Shown here piece by piece: positions 1 through 10,066 of a stretch of DNA of 64,000 nt. The DNA is from Bradyrhizobium sp. OK095 (lineage in GTDB: Bacteria > Pseudomonadota > Alphaproteobacteria > Rhizobiales > Xanthobacteraceae), in contig NZ_FOBX01000003.1 in the NCBI RefSeq assembly GCF_900109945.1, forward strand, positions 1 to 64,000, in the 5' to 3' direction. The translations under genes were made by a program, and so were the position numbers. Positions within the stretch are counted from its first letter, which is position 1, and each line of letters starts with the position of its first letter. Under the pieces are notes generated by a model, which did not search any database, was not told the DNA's origin, and saw only the letters and a list, made by a program, of their open reading frames with translations.

Positions 1-1
1 C

Positions 2-85
2 ATCGGCCACCTCGTCAGAGGCGTTCTGCCCGGCGAATGCAGCAACTACTTTGTTAATGCCGGATACGCTTCCATCAAAAAATGA
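2..85 (+). mobile_element. IS630-family transposase, C-terminal end only (gene runs off the left edge)
   Basis: An open frame from base 2 to the TGA at 83-85 encodes 27 residues that include GECSNYFVNAGY. This resembles the usual C-terminal end of IS630-family transposases (roughly ECANYxxxAGY), recalled from family knowledge. The element would continue to the left of the window. IS630 elements insert at TA, and a TA lies in CTAG at about 92-95, where the neighbouring ABC-F gene is interrupted. The fragment is short, so the family call is moderate. Confidence 0.55.
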
Positions 86-923
86 AACGCTCTAGATGAG
101 TTGGTCGGGCGCGCTCTTCGAGTTTGTCGGCTCGCTCGGACAGCTGCTTGGTCTTCACCACCAGCAGGTCGGACCCGGAGTTGATCCCGATGTTCTTGAG
201 CTTCGCTGCTTGCTGCCGGAGCGCCTTGACCTTGCGCATATCGTTCTCGAACTGCCTTCCTCGCGCAGCGTCGCGGTCCTCCAATGCTCGCAGAGCGTGA
301 GAATAGGGCAGAGAAAAATCCGCGCTTTCCAGCGGACGCAGGAATAAGGTGCGGTTGGTCACGTCATCGAGAAAAGCTCGGTCATGGCTCGCCGCGACCA
401 CGGCGCAGTCGCGAGGTAAGGCGGCGAGAAACCTTTCGAGCACGCCGATCCGACCGATGTCGAGATGATTTGTCGGCTCATCCAGCAGGAGCAGGTCAGG
501 TTCGACCACGGCAGCCCTCGCCAGGAGCATCGTCCGTTGCCAGCCGCCGGACAGGCTGTGAACGGCGCGGCCCCTTGTAGATTCTTCCACCAGGAGATCA
601 TCAAGCAGGATATCGACGCGCCAGCTCTCGGTCTCGGCAACCTCGTGAGCGAGAGCGTCGCGCACAGCATCGTAGAAGCTGAGGGACAGGAGCCGTTCGG
701 GTGGATCTTGCGGGGCGGTCGCGACAATCAGTCCGCGTAAGCCGGTGACGGTTCCGGTCGTAGCATCGTCTTCGCCCGCCATAATACGAAGCAGGGACGA
801 CTTGCCGCGTCCGTTGGCGGCAACAAGGCCGACGCGATCGCCTTTGGCGATCGAGAAACTCAGTCCGGTGAAGAGCGACTCGGTACGAGTCAGAGAAGCG
901 TCTTTGATGGCGATCAGGGTCAT
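75..923 (-). pseudogene. ABC-F ATPase, truncated after the first ATPase domain
   Basis: This is the N-terminal half of an ABC-F protein, a soluble ATPase class that acts on ribosomes in translation or antibiotic protection. The first ABC domain is complete: Walker A AANGRGKS (about 35-42), signature LSGGW (124-128), Walker B LLLLDEP (144-150) followed by TNHLD, and the switch His at 180. A charged coiled linker follows at about 225-275. ABC-F proteins normally carry a second ABC domain and exceed 500 residues; this frame stops at 282. Its last six codons appear to come from the adjacent IS630-like element, so insertion probably cut the gene. ATG start at 923. The protein is probably inactive because ABC-F function needs both ATP sites. 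Confidence 0.75.
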
Positions 924-1363
924 TGCAGTCTCATGAAGTCAGTGGGCGCGATGAAACGCGCAGAAGCGGCTGACAACGAGACGGCGATGCGTTCCTTGGT
1001 CAGCCCCGCGAGATCAGACGCGGGGCGGAGACAGGTCCTCGGGTTGGATTCTGAAAGGTATAATAGATCACTGGTTTTTCCACGCCTTCAACCTTAGGCT
1101 ATGAAATACTACCAACTCAGTCGCGGCGGGGCAAGGCTATCACAGACAAGCTGGGGCACGTCCTGCGTTGATCGGTCGGCTTCGATTGAAGCGGATGCGC
1201 CACCAAATTGTTCGAGCGATCAGAGTGATAAGGACCACCGACAGCTAGTTTGAGCTGTCGGAAATGGATCCCTTAGCTTGGTCTCTAAATGAAAACAGCG
1301 AGCTACGTTGCTTCCCATAAGCTGAGGTAGTTTGCCAGACTAGCCGCCGCCTTGAGCTGGCAT
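924..1363. other. Intergenic region with no recognised gene
   Basis: These 440 bases separate the truncated ABC-F gene from the TctC-type gene, both on the minus strand, so the region should hold the ABC-F promoter and leader. I see one clear hairpin (1238-1261, listed separately) and a weak stem (GGCTGAC at 968-974 with GTCAGCC at 999-1005) that could belong to an ABC-F leader. No convincing reading frame or RNA gene was recognised. Confidence 0.5.
1238..1261 (-). terminator. Perfect 9-bp hairpin, possible terminator of the minus-strand operon
   Basis: CCGACAGCT (1238-1246) and AGCTGTCGG (1253-1261) form a perfect 9-bp stem with a 6-base loop. It lies about 100 bases beyond the stop of the TctC-type gene. 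On the minus strand it is followed by TGGTCCTTATC, which has no strong U run, so termination is only a possibility. Confidence 0.4.
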
Positions 1364-2338
1364 CTACTGCGGCTCGATTCCGGCCGCTTTAATAATCCGT
1401 CCCCACTTGCCAATCTCGGACTTCAAGAAAGCTTCGAGCGCAGCCGGCGTTGCGCGCTCGGGCTCGACCGGAGCCATGCTGAGCTCGGCAAAGCGGCTGA
1501 TCAGGGCGGGATCCCTAAGCGCGGTCTGGAGCGCCCCGACCAGATGGTCAACCACCGGCTTAGGCGTGCCGCGCGGTGCGTAGAGGCCGTACCAGGTCGT
1601 GACGTTGAACTCGGGAACGCCGGCCTCTGCCGAGGTTGGCACGTCAGGCAGCGTCGCGACACGCGTCTTGCTGGTGATCGCGTAGCCCTTGATCGTGTTC
1701 GACTGAATATAGGGCGTCGGTCCGGTCGCGGGATCGCAATAGACGTCGATGTGGCCGGCGATGACATCGTTCAACGCGGGACCGCCGCCCTTGTAATAGA
1801 TCTGCGAGAGCTTCGTATCGGTCGTGCTCATGAACATCAGGCCGCAGAGCTGCGAGGCCGAGCCGAGACCGACATTGCCGAAGGTCATCTTGTCGCCCTC
1901 GCTGCGGATGCGCCCGATCATCTCGCCGAGATCCTTGGCTGGAAAATTCGGCCGCGCGACCAGGATCATCGGGACGTCCGTGACGAGCCCGATCATGGCG
2001 AAGTCGTCGACGGGGTCGAAGGGCAGCTTCGCATAGAGGGCGGGAGCGGTGGCCTGGCCGACATGCATCAGCAGCAGCGTGTAGCCGTCGGGCGCGGCCT
2101 TGGCGACGCGATTGGTGCCGAGCGTACCGCCGGCGCCGACGACATTCTCGATGACGATGGACTGCTTCAGCGTCGCGCTCATGGCGTTGCCGAGGATGCG
2201 CGCGATGACGTCGCCGGGGCCGCCGGCGGAGAAGGGCACGATCATCGTGACCGGGCGGGTTGGGTAGTCGTCCGCGATCGCGGAGCCGCAGGGATAGAGC
2301 AGGAAGAACAGGATCAGCGATCGTACAACAGACTTCAT
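1364..2338 (-). CDS. Bug/TctC-family tripartite tricarboxylate transporter substrate-binding protein
   Basis: A periplasmic binding protein of the Bug/TctC family (324 residues, normal length). Residues 1-23 are a Sec signal peptide ending CGSAIADD. The mature start YPTRPVTMIVPFSAGGPGD is the family hallmark, where PFSAGGPGD contacts the ligand carboxylate, and VVGAGGTLGTNRVAKAAPDG follows. GGGAG precedes the ATG at 2338. The gene sits 24 bases after a GntR gene at the 3' end of a long catabolic operon. No TctA/TctB membrane genes are in the window, so it is an orphan receptor, as is common in bacteria with many Bug proteins. The ligand is probably a carboxylate but cannot be named. Confidence 0.9.
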   Translation of the reverse strand: MKSVVRSLILFFLLYPCGSAIADDYPTRPVTMIVPFSAGGPGDVIARILGNAMSATLKQSIVIENVVGAGGTLGTNRVAKAAPDGYTLLLMHVGQATAPALYAKLPFDPVDDFAMIGLVTDVPMILVARPNFPAKDLGEMIGRIRSEGDKMTFGNVGLGSASQLCGLMFMSTTDTKLSQIYYKGGGPALNDVIAGHIDVYCDPATGPTPYIQSNTIKGYAITSKTRVATLPDVPTSAEAGVPEFNVTTWYGLYAPRGTPKPVVDHLVGALQTALRDPALISRFAELSMAPVEPERATPAALEAFLKSEIGKWGRIIKAAGIEPQ

Positions 2339-2362
2339 CGAACACTCCCTGGCGGCATTTTT

Positions 2363-3079
2363 TTAGTCGTCGGAAGGCGCCGCCTGCTTGGCCGCCGACG
2401 ATTTTTCGATCATGTCGAGCGCGGCCACCGCCGCCGCATTGATGTGGTCGACGCAGCAGCGCTCGGCGAGGTCCGCGTCGCCGTTCTGGATCGCGCGCCA
2501 GATCGCGGTGACTTCGCGCAGGCTCTTGTTGATCCGCTTGGGCTGCGACATCGACGTGATCCGCAACAGTTGAATGCGGTCGTGGAGCGGCTTGAGCATA
2601 CGCTCGATGAACGCATTGCGGCAGCCGCCGATCAGCGCGCCGTAGAAATCGGTCTTGGCCTCGAGGCAGCCCACCAGATCTTGTCTCGCCGCAGCCGCCT
2701 TCAGCCGCGTCAAGGCATCCCCGATCCGGCGTGCGACCTCAGGGTCGTTCAGCCGGGCGCATTCGCGGCCGGCGTATCCTTCGAGGACCGCGCGTGCTGC
2801 GTAGAGCTGACGGGCTTCCTCCAGGCTAATCGTGGAGACCATGGGGCCGCGGTGTGGGACGATATTGATCAGCCCGTCGGCCTCGAGCGCGCGCAGCGCC
2901 TCGCGGATCGATGGACGGCTGACGCCCATCATTTCGCAGAGCTCGCGTTCCACCAGGCGCTGGCCGGGCTTGAGCGTCCCGGACATGATCGCCTCGCGCA
3001 ACTTTTGCGCGACCATCGCCCGGACGGTCGGGACGTCGTCGATGCGGAGTGTCGACTGCAATTCGCTACGTCTTTCCAT
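2363..3079 (-). CDS. GntR-family transcriptional regulator (FCD/FadR subfamily)
   Basis: The 238-residue protein has an N-terminal winged helix (about 18-85; VERELCEMMGVSRPSIREAL is the recognition region) and a C-terminal all-helical FCD ligand domain (about 90-220). FCD regulators usually bind small carboxylates or sugar acids and repress adjacent catabolic operons. The usual FCD metal-binding histidine after the DF pair is Tyr here (DFYGAL), so metal binding may be altered. The ATG at 3079 lies 23 bases after the SDR stop, so the gene is probably co-transcribed with the operon. It is a candidate regulator of both arms of the 1.4-16 kb cluster. Confidence 0.88.
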   Translation of the reverse strand: MERRSELQSTLRIDDVPTVRAMVAQKLREAIMSGTLKPGQRLVERELCEMMGVSRPSIREALRALEADGLINIVPHRGPMVSTISLEEARQLYAARAVLEGYAGRECARLNDPEVARRIGDALTRLKAAAARQDLVGCLEAKTDFYGALIGGCRNAFIERMLKPLHDRIQLLRITSMSQPKRINKSLREVTAIWRAIQNGDADLAERCCVDHINAAAVAALDMIEKSSAAKQAAPSDD

Positions 3080-3102
3080 GTCCGGGTCCTGTTCGGGAAA
3101 AC

Positions 3103-3843
3103 TCAGTACCGGTTTACAGGCAGAATCATCATTTCGGCAATTTGAACGTGGGCGGGCTGGTCAAGGGCGAAGACGATCGAGCGGGCAATATCGGCAGGCT
3201 CGAGCGCCAGCTTGAATTGGTCGAAATAGTCCTTTTCCTTCTGCGTATCGCCGCGATAGCGGGTCAGGATGATGTTGGTCCGGGTCAGGCCGGGCTGGAG
3301 CTCGGTCACCCGGATCGCGGTTTCCGCGAGCTCCCCCCGAAGGGTCTCGGTGAACATATGCACGCCCGCCTTGCTGGTGCTGTAGGCGGCCATATCCGGG
3401 ACAATACGGACGGCGTTGATGGAGCTGATGTTGACGACGTGGCCGGCATTGCGCTCGACCATGCCGGGGAGGATCGCGCGGGTGACGCGCATCAAGCCGA
3501 TCAGATTGGTCTGGATGATGTTGGACCAGTCGTCGGGGGAACCAACGTCGAAGCGGGTCCGTCCGCCGATATCGTGGCCGGCATTGTTGATGAGAATTTC
3601 GACCGGCTTGAACTGCGCTGGAATGGCGTCCGGCAGGCCATCCACGGCCTTTGCGTCGCTGATGTCGAGCTGGATCGGAAACACGGCGTTGCCCACCGTT
3701 GCCGCCAGCTCCTGAAGCGCCTTGGCATCGCGATCGACCAGCACGACACGGCGGCCGCTCTCCAGCAGCGCCTTGGTGATGGCGCGTCCCATGCCGCCGG
3801 CGGCACCCGTCAGCACGACCGTCTGGCCCGATTGTTCAGTCAT
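3103..3843 (-). CDS. Short-chain dehydrogenase/reductase
   Basis: A classical SDR of 246 residues. It has the cofactor motif TGAAGGMGRA near the N-terminus, the structural NNAGHD motif, the catalytic Ser in NISSINA, and Tyr/Lys in YSTSK. VLVDRD after the second strand suggests NAD(H) preference. The ATG at 3843 is chosen because GGGAG lies upstream and the Rossmann fold starts at once; the open frame extends 39 codons further without homology. It follows a second SDR by 19 bases, so two oxidoreductase steps belong to this operon. The substrate is unknown. Confidence 0.85.
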   Translation of the reverse strand: MTEQSGQTVVLTGAAGGMGRAITKALLESGRRVVLVDRDAKALQELAATVGNAVFPIQLDISDAKAVDGLPDAIPAQFKPVEILINNAGHDIGGRTRFDVGSPDDWSNIIQTNLIGLMRVTRAILPGMVERNAGHVVNISSINAVRIVPDMAAYSTSKAGVHMFTETLRGELAETAIRVTELQPGLTRTNIILTRYRGDTQKEKDYFDQFKLALEPADIARSIVFALDQPAHVQIAEMMILPVNRY

Positions 3844-3862
3844 CGCAACACTCCCAATGCTC

Positions 3863-4633
3863 TCATGCGACCGACCAACCGCCGTCGATCGGCAGGCTAG
3901 CGCCGGTGATGTCGTTTGCGGCGGGGCCACAGAGAAAAGCGACCATGGCGGCGACGGCATTCATTTCGACGAAACGCTGCGTCGGCTGTCGCTCGCCGAG
4001 ATAGTCGCGGGTCACGTCCTCGACGGGACGGCCGTTGCTGGACGCTATCGTCGCGATCTTGTTCAGGATCGCAGGCGTCGGCAGCGTGCCGGGGCAAAGC
4101 GTGTTGCAGGTGATGCCGCTGCGGGCTGTCTCGATGGCGACGGCGCGGGTGATGCCCAGGATCGCCGTCTTGGTGGTGACGTAGTCGATGCGATCCTCGA
4201 CCGCGCGGCTCGAATAGATCGAACCCAAATTGATGATCCGGCCCCAGCCGCGCCGCTTCATGGCCGGCAGCGCCAGGCGGATCAGATGGAACGGCGCCGA
4301 GAGGTTGACCGCCAGCGCCTGATCCCATTTCTCAGGCGGAAACTGCTCGATCGCGGAGAAATGCCTGACGACGGCGTTATTGACGAGAATGTCGATGGCG
4401 CCGTAGCGGTCGAGCAGGTCGGTCATCATCGCCTCGATCGCCTCGCGCTGAGACAGATCGGTGCCGGCCGCTATGACCTCGACGCCGAAGCGGGCGCGCA
4501 GATGATCCGCGGCCTGCTTCGGCGCGATGAGATCGTGAAGGACAATGTTGGCGCCCGCGCCGGCGAGGCCTTCCGCGATGGCGAAGCCGAGGCCCGCGGT
4601 TGCGCCGGTCACGAGTGCCCATTTGCCCTTCAT
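3863..4633 (-). CDS. Short-chain dehydrogenase/reductase, 3-hydroxybutyrate dehydrogenase-like
   Basis: A 256-residue SDR that starts KGKWALVTGATAGLGFAIAE. It has NNAV, the catalytic Ser in NLGSIYSS and YVTTK, and ends in a GASLPIDGGWS segment typical of the family. The N-terminus and IVLHDL stretch resemble D-3-hydroxybutyrate dehydrogenases, but several other SDR groups share these features, so specificity is a guess. An in-frame GTG three codons earlier (4642) is an alternative start; the ATG at 4633 has GGAG at better spacing. It lies between the CMD-family gene and the second SDR. Confidence 0.83.
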   Translation of the reverse strand: MKGKWALVTGATAGLGFAIAEGLAGAGANIVLHDLIAPKQAADHLRARFGVEVIAAGTDLSQREAIEAMMTDLLDRYGAIDILVNNAVVRHFSAIEQFPPEKWDQALAVNLSAPFHLIRLALPAMKRRGWGRIINLGSIYSSRAVEDRIDYVTTKTAILGITRAVAIETARSGITCNTLCPGTLPTPAILNKIATIASSNGRPVEDVTRDYLGERQPTQRFVEMNAVAAMVAFLCGPAANDITGASLPIDGGWSVA

Positions 4634-4648
4634 CGCTGCCACGCTCCG

Positions 4649-5029
4649 CTATTTCTTGTCGAGCTCGGCGAAGACTTCCTTCGCGTTCCGGAATGCATCG
4701 ACGCCTGCCGGCACACCGCAATAAATCGCCACCTGCATGAACACTTCGCGGATTTCCTCGCGGGTGGCGCCGTTGGCGAGCGCGCCGCGGACATGGGTCT
4801 TCAGCTCGTGCGGGCGATTGAGCGCGCAGAGCATCGCCAGGTTGAGGAAGCTGCGGGTCTTGCGCGTGAGGCCTTCGCGGCCCCAGACGTAGCCCCAGCA
4901 ATATTCCGTGGTGAGGTCCTGCATTGGCCGATTGAATTCATCCGCGGATGCGATTGCCTTGTCGACGAACTCGTTGCCGAGCACGCTCTTGCGGATTTCG
5001 AGACCGCGGTCGTAAGTTGCCTTGTCCAT
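4649..5029 (-). CDS. Carboxymuconolactone decarboxylase (CMD) family protein
   Basis: A 126-residue single-domain protein with the PcaC-type pattern EYCWGYVWGREGL...TRSFLNLAML, then NRPHELKTHVRGAL and YCGVPAGVDAF. PcaC removes CO2 from 4-carboxymuconolactone in protocatechuate breakdown; other members are AhpD-like peroxidase partners. The CxxC of AhpD is absent, so a lactone or decarboxylase role is more likely. A clear paralogue lies at 15075-15464 in the opposite arm of the cluster. No other pca genes are present, so the substrate is probably not carboxymuconolactone itself. Confidence 0.85.
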   Translation of the reverse strand: MDKATYDRGLEIRKSVLGNEFVDKAIASADEFNRPMQDLTTEYCWGYVWGREGLTRKTRSFLNLAMLCALNRPHELKTHVRGALANGATREEIREVFMQVAIYCGVPAGVDAFRNAKEVFAELDKK

Positions 5030-5047
5030 ATCGTTCTCCGTTTCTTG

Positions 5048-6277
5048 TCAGTTTTTCGGCCAGAACGGCTGCGCCAGCGCGAGCTGCGGCGGGAACACCG
5101 TCACTGGCACGCCGGCCTGCCACTGCACGATGGTCATGCCGGCGCCGACGCGGCGGCCCTTTTCGTCGAACTTGATCTCGCCCAGCGGGTAATATTTCGA
5201 GGGGCCGGCATCCATGGTGCGCAGCGCTTCGCCGACGGCGACGCGGTCGGCCTTGCCGGCCTTTTCCAGCGCGTCCTTGATCACCCACATGTCGCCATAG
5301 GTGGAGATCGCATTCTGCGTCATCCACGGCTCCTTGTAGCGGGCCTTCAATTCGGCGATCAGCGCCTCATGGCCCTTGGCGCCCCAACTCGCGACGCAGG
5401 TCAAGACGCCCTGGAGCAGTTCGGGGCTGACGGTCTGCAGCATGTCGGGCTCGGCGATCGCGATGCCGAACGAGATGGTCGGCACCTTGCCCTGGCCGAG
5501 GCCGAACTCGTTCATCTTCTCGAGCAGCAGCTTTGCGTCCGAGATCACCGTCGGCAGGAAGAACAGCAGGTCGGGCTTTGCCGACCGGATCTTCTGCACC
5601 AGCGATGTCGCATCCGCCAGCGGCGGCGTGAACGTCTCGTCGACGATCAGCTGCAACTGGTTCTCCGCCAGCAGGCCTTCGCGCATTGCCTTTGCGGAGG
5701 CGATCGAGGCCCCCGTATTGTCGGTCAGGATCGCGACCGTCTTCGGCCGCTTACCGGCGGCCGTCTCCGCGAGCTTGATAATCTGCGGCAACGCCTGCCG
5801 TGCTTGCGAACCTGCGGTGGCCGCGGTCTGGAACACGTATTTGAATCCGCGATCGGTGATCAGGTCGGAGTAGGAGAGGGTGAGAACGGGCAAATTGGCG
5901 CGCTCGGTGACCTCGGTCACCGCGAGCGTGAACGAGGACAGATAGGCGCCGCTGGCCGCGACCAGGTCGGTTTCCTGCGCGACCATGCGCTGGGCGGCGT
6001 TCTTGGCCTTCTCCGTGGTGTCGCCGGAATCGAGCACCACGAGTTTCAGCTTGGCGCCGCCGAGCGCCTTGACGCCACCTTGCGCGTTGATGTGGTCGAT
6101 CGCCATCTCGGCGCCTTCGCGCATCACCGTTCCCGGACGGGCATAGAGCCCGGAGATCGGCACCAGCAGGCCGACCTTCACCTCAGAAATTTGCTGCGCC
6201 CAGGCGCGGGATGCGATCAGCGTACCGGACGCGCCGGCAAGCAGTGTTCGCCTCGAGATCGTGATCTTGGCAGTCAT
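5048..6277 (-). CDS. LivK-type ABC transporter substrate-binding protein (copy 2)
   Basis: A type I periplasmic binding protein of 409 residues. Residues 1-28 look like a Tat-type signal (SRRTLLAG...AWAQ); the mature part opens with VKVGLLVPISGLYA. The ATG at 6277 follows AGGGAGGAG, a strong ribosome site; the longer open frame upstream is coding shadow. The protein is very similar along its whole length to the neighbouring gene at 6312-7562, so the two arose by tandem duplication. Both follow the LivHMGF membrane and ATPase genes. Context suggests an aromatic or organic-acid ligand rather than an amino acid. Confidence 0.88.
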   Translation of the reverse strand: MTAKITISRRTLLAGASGTLIASRAWAQQISEVKVGLLVPISGLYARPGTVMREGAEMAIDHINAQGGVKALGGAKLKLVVLDSGDTTEKAKNAAQRMVAQETDLVAASGAYLSSFTLAVTEVTERANLPVLTLSYSDLITDRGFKYVFQTAATAGSQARQALPQIIKLAETAAGKRPKTVAILTDNTGASIASAKAMREGLLAENQLQLIVDETFTPPLADATSLVQKIRSAKPDLLFFLPTVISDAKLLLEKMNEFGLGQGKVPTISFGIAIAEPDMLQTVSPELLQGVLTCVASWGAKGHEALIAELKARYKEPWMTQNAISTYGDMWVIKDALEKAGKADRVAVGEALRTMDAGPSKYYPLGEIKFDEKGRRVGAGMTIVQWQAGVPVTVFPPQLALAQPFWPKN

Positions 6278-6311
6278 GACAATATCTCCTCCCTGAAAAA
6301 TCGCGTGGCGC

Positions 6312-7562
6312 TTAGGATTTCTTCGGCCAGAACGGCTCCGCCTGCGCGAGATCGGGCGGATAAACGGTGACGGGCACGCCCGATTGCCACTGCACGATGA
6401 CGACGCCGGCGCCGACGCGGCGGCCCTTCTCGTCGAATTTGAGCTGGCCGCCCGGATAGTATTTCGACGGGCCGGCATCCATGGTGCGGAAGGCTTGCGC
6501 GACCGAGTTGCGGTCGGCCTTGCCGGCCTTCTCCAGCGCCTCCTTCATCAGCCACATGTCGCCATAGGTCGAGATGACGTTCTGCGTCATCCAGGGCTCC
6601 TTGTATTTGGCCTTGAGCTCGGCGATCAGCGCCTCGTGGCCCTTCGAGCCCCAGTTGGCGACGATGGTCATGATGCCCTGCACGGTCTCCGGGCTCACGC
6701 TCTGGAGCATGTCCGGCTCGGCGATGGTGATGCTGAAGGACACCGTCGGGATCTTGCCCTGGCCGAGGCCGAACTCGCTGATCTTCTCGAGGCCGAGCTT
6801 GGCGTCCGACACCGCGTTCGGCATGAACAGCAGCAGATCGGGCTTTGCCGTACGAACCTTCTGGATCAGCGGGGTGGCATCCGACAGCGGCGGGGTCCAG
6901 ACCTCCTCGACGACGAGCTGAAGGCTTTCTTGCGCGAGCAACTTGTCCTTCAGCGCCTTGGCGGTCGCGACCGACGTTGCGGTGTTGTCCATCAGCATCG
7001 CCACGGTCTTCGGCTTCTTGCCCGACGCATTTTCGGCAAGCTTAATCAGCGTCGGCAGGCCGAGCTCGGACTGACGGCTCGCGGTCGCTGCGGTCTGGAA
7101 GATGTACTTGAAGCCGCGGTCGGTCAGCAGGTCCGAATAGGACAGCGTCAGCACCGGCAGTTCGGCGCGCTCGGTCACCTCGGTGACGGCGAGCGTGAAG
7201 GAGGAGAGATAGGAGCCGGTGGCGGCGACGAGATCGGGCTCCTGCGCCACCATGCGCTGCGCCGCGTTCTTGGCCTTCTCGGTGGTGTCGCCGCAATCGA
7301 TCACGACCAGCTTCAGCTTGGCGCCGCCGAGCGCCTTGATGCCGCCTTGCGCGTTGATGTGCTCGATGCCCATCTCCGCACCCATCTTCATCACCTGGCC
7401 GGGGCGGGTATAGATGCCCGACAGCGGCACGATCAGTCCGACCTTGACCTCGGCCGGAGCCTGCGCACGGGCTACGCCGGCGAGGCCGACGGCTGCGGCG
7501 CCGGACAGCACGGTCCGCCGCGTCAGTCCTTTCGATGCCTTGCCTTTCGATGTCTTGTTCAT
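6312..7562 (-). CDS. LivK-type ABC transporter substrate-binding protein (copy 1)
   Basis: A type I binding protein of 416 residues with a Tat-like leader (TRRTVLSG...GVARAQ) and mature start VKVGLIVPLSGIYT. The ATG at 7562 follows GGGAGAGA. It is the nearer of two tandem copies to livF (35-base gap) and is probably the original partner of the LivH/LivMG/LivF proteins. Long identical blocks are shared with copy 2, including KALGGAKLKLVV and VAQE/DLVAA segments, while the ligand-facing stretches differ. Confidence 0.88.
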   Translation of the reverse strand: MNKTSKGKASKGLTRRTVLSGAAAVGLAGVARAQAPAEVKVGLIVPLSGIYTRPGQVMKMGAEMGIEHINAQGGIKALGGAKLKLVVIDCGDTTEKAKNAAQRMVAQEPDLVAATGSYLSSFTLAVTEVTERAELPVLTLSYSDLLTDRGFKYIFQTAATASRQSELGLPTLIKLAENASGKKPKTVAMLMDNTATSVATAKALKDKLLAQESLQLVVEEVWTPPLSDATPLIQKVRTAKPDLLLFMPNAVSDAKLGLEKISEFGLGQGKIPTVSFSITIAEPDMLQSVSPETVQGIMTIVANWGSKGHEALIAELKAKYKEPWMTQNVISTYGDMWLMKEALEKAGKADRNSVAQAFRTMDAGPSKYYPGGQLKFDEKGRRVGAGVVIVQWQSGVPVTVYPPDLAQAEPFWPKKS

Positions 7563-7597
7563 TCTGTTCTCTCCCTGGTCTTTTGTTTTTGTGTTCG

Positions 7598-8291
<694 letters not shown>

Positions 8292-8305
<14 letters not shown>

Positions 8306-10064
8306 GGGCCGCCCATTTCTTTCCGAGATAGGCCTCGACGACACGGCTGTCGCGCGTGACCACCTCCGGCAGTCCCTCAGTGATGACGGCGCCGTGGTCG
8401 AGCACGAGGAATCTGTCGACCAGCCGGACCATCGCCTGCATGGTGTGCTCGATGATCGCGATGGTCACGCCGTCGCGCGCAAGCTGCTGGATCACGGCGA
8501 CGACCTCGTCAGCCTCGCCGTGGCCGAGGCCTGCGAGGGTCTCGTCGAGCAGCAGGATACGCGGCTGGCCGGCGATCGCGCGGGCCAGCTCCATCAGCCG
8601 CAACTCCTTGGTCGAGAGTTCGCCGGCGACACGGTCCGCGACCGCCGAAAGCCCGACGCGCGCCACCGCATCGGCAGCGAGCCTGCGCGCCTCCGCGTCG
8701 GAGCGGGCGCGAACATAAGCGCCCACCACGACATTATCGAGGACCGACATGCGCAGGAACGGCCGCATGACCTGGAAAGTGCGGCCGATGCCGGCCTCGC
8801 AGATCACGTGCGGACGCTGGCCCGACATGTTGCGACCGTCGATCAGCACCTCGCCCTGGCTCGGCTTCAGGAAGCCGTTGAGCAGATTGAACAGCGTGGT
8901 TTTTCCGGCGCCGTTGGGGCCGATGATGCCGAGGATCTCATTCTTGTGGAGCTTGAAGCTGACATCCTGCACTGCCTTGAGGCCGCCGAAGGAGCGCGAG
9001 AGGTTACGAATCTCGAGCACGACCTCGCCGGTCGCGGCGCGCTGACGCGCCGCGGGCTTTAGAGGGGTGACATTGACGGCGGCGACTTCCGGAGTTTCGC
9101 TAGCGGCTGGTCTGGAAGCATTCCGCTTGCGCAGCAGATCGCGCAATTTCCAGAACAGGCCTTCCGGCGCGAGCAGGATGACGGAGACGATGGCAAGGCC
9201 GAAGATGACGCCCTGGATGCCGGGGATGCGCGCGCCGGCTTCGGCGTGCAGGATCTCGGCTAGCGGGATCAGGATCACCGCGCCGATGACCGGACCCCAG
9301 ACCGTGCCGACGCCGCCGAACATCGCGACCGTCAGCGCCTGCGCGGACACCAGCATGCCGAACACAGATGCCGGGGTCACGACCAGCAGCACCTGCGCGT
9401 AGAATCCGCCGATGGCGGCGGCAATTGCGCCGCTCAAGGTGATTGCGCGCAGCTTCCAGGCCAGCGTGTTGATCCCGGCCGCCTCTGCTGCGGCCTCGTT
9501 CTGCTTGATCGCGAGCAGCGCCATGCCGAAACGCGAACGCTCGATCATCTGCGTCAGCACGATAGTGGCCAGCATGAGCGCCAGCCCGAGCAGAGTATAG
9601 AGGCGGGGATCGGCGAACTGCATGAAGGCGATCGGCGCGTCGCGCTTGATCGGAAGCGTCACCTCCTGGAAGCCGAGCCACTCGAACACATAGAGAATGG
9701 CAAGCGGGTAGGCCAGCATCGCAAGCGCAAAGTAGTGGCCTTGCAGGCGGAAGGTCGGAAACCCGATCAGGAGTCCGGCGATGCCGCCGAGCATGGCGGC
9801 AATCGGAATCAACAGCCAAGGCGAGATATTGAAATAGATCTGCCCGAGTGCGGTCGCATAGGCACCGATGCCGAAGAAGGCCGCGTGGCCGAACGAGATC
9901 AGTCCTGTGTAACCGCTGAGCAAATTCCAGGACAGCCCGAACACCGCCCACACCGGCACCAGCGTCAGGATGAGCTGATAATAAGAGTTGGTGACGCCGA
10001 GCGAGATCCCGGCATAGGCGAGCGTGAAGAGCAGGGGAGGCAGCAGGGAACGCATCGGGAGCAT
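8292..10064 (-). CDS. LivM-LivG fusion: ABC permease joined to ATP-binding protein
   Basis: A 590-residue protein that joins two subunits normally encoded separately. Residues 1 to about 305 are a LivM-type permease with eight or more hydrophobic segments and the coupling region GINTLAWKLRAI. A hydrophilic Ala/Pro linker (about 310-345) leads to a LivG-type ATPase with GPNGAGKTT, ELSTKELRLMELARAIA in place of a textbook LSGGQ, and LLLDETLAGL. Start: ATG at 10064, spaced 7 bases from GAGAGG; a GTG at 10070 overlaps the livH stop and is an alternative. Such fusions are known in Rhizobiales. The protein sits in the inner membrane with LivH and LivF. Confidence 0.9.
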
Positions 10065-10066
10065 GG

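Noticed and set aside
1059..1064. TATAAT on the plus strand
   Set aside because: No plus-strand gene follows and no -35 box is correctly spaced; a promoter in either direction is not supported.
1352..3145. A 597-codon open frame on the plus strand
   Set aside because: It is antisense to the TctC and GntR genes; composition is Arg/Asp/His-rich shadow translation of high-GC coding DNA.
3722..6370. An 882-codon open frame on the plus strand
   Set aside because: It crosses four minus-strand genes with clear families and shows no domain of its own.
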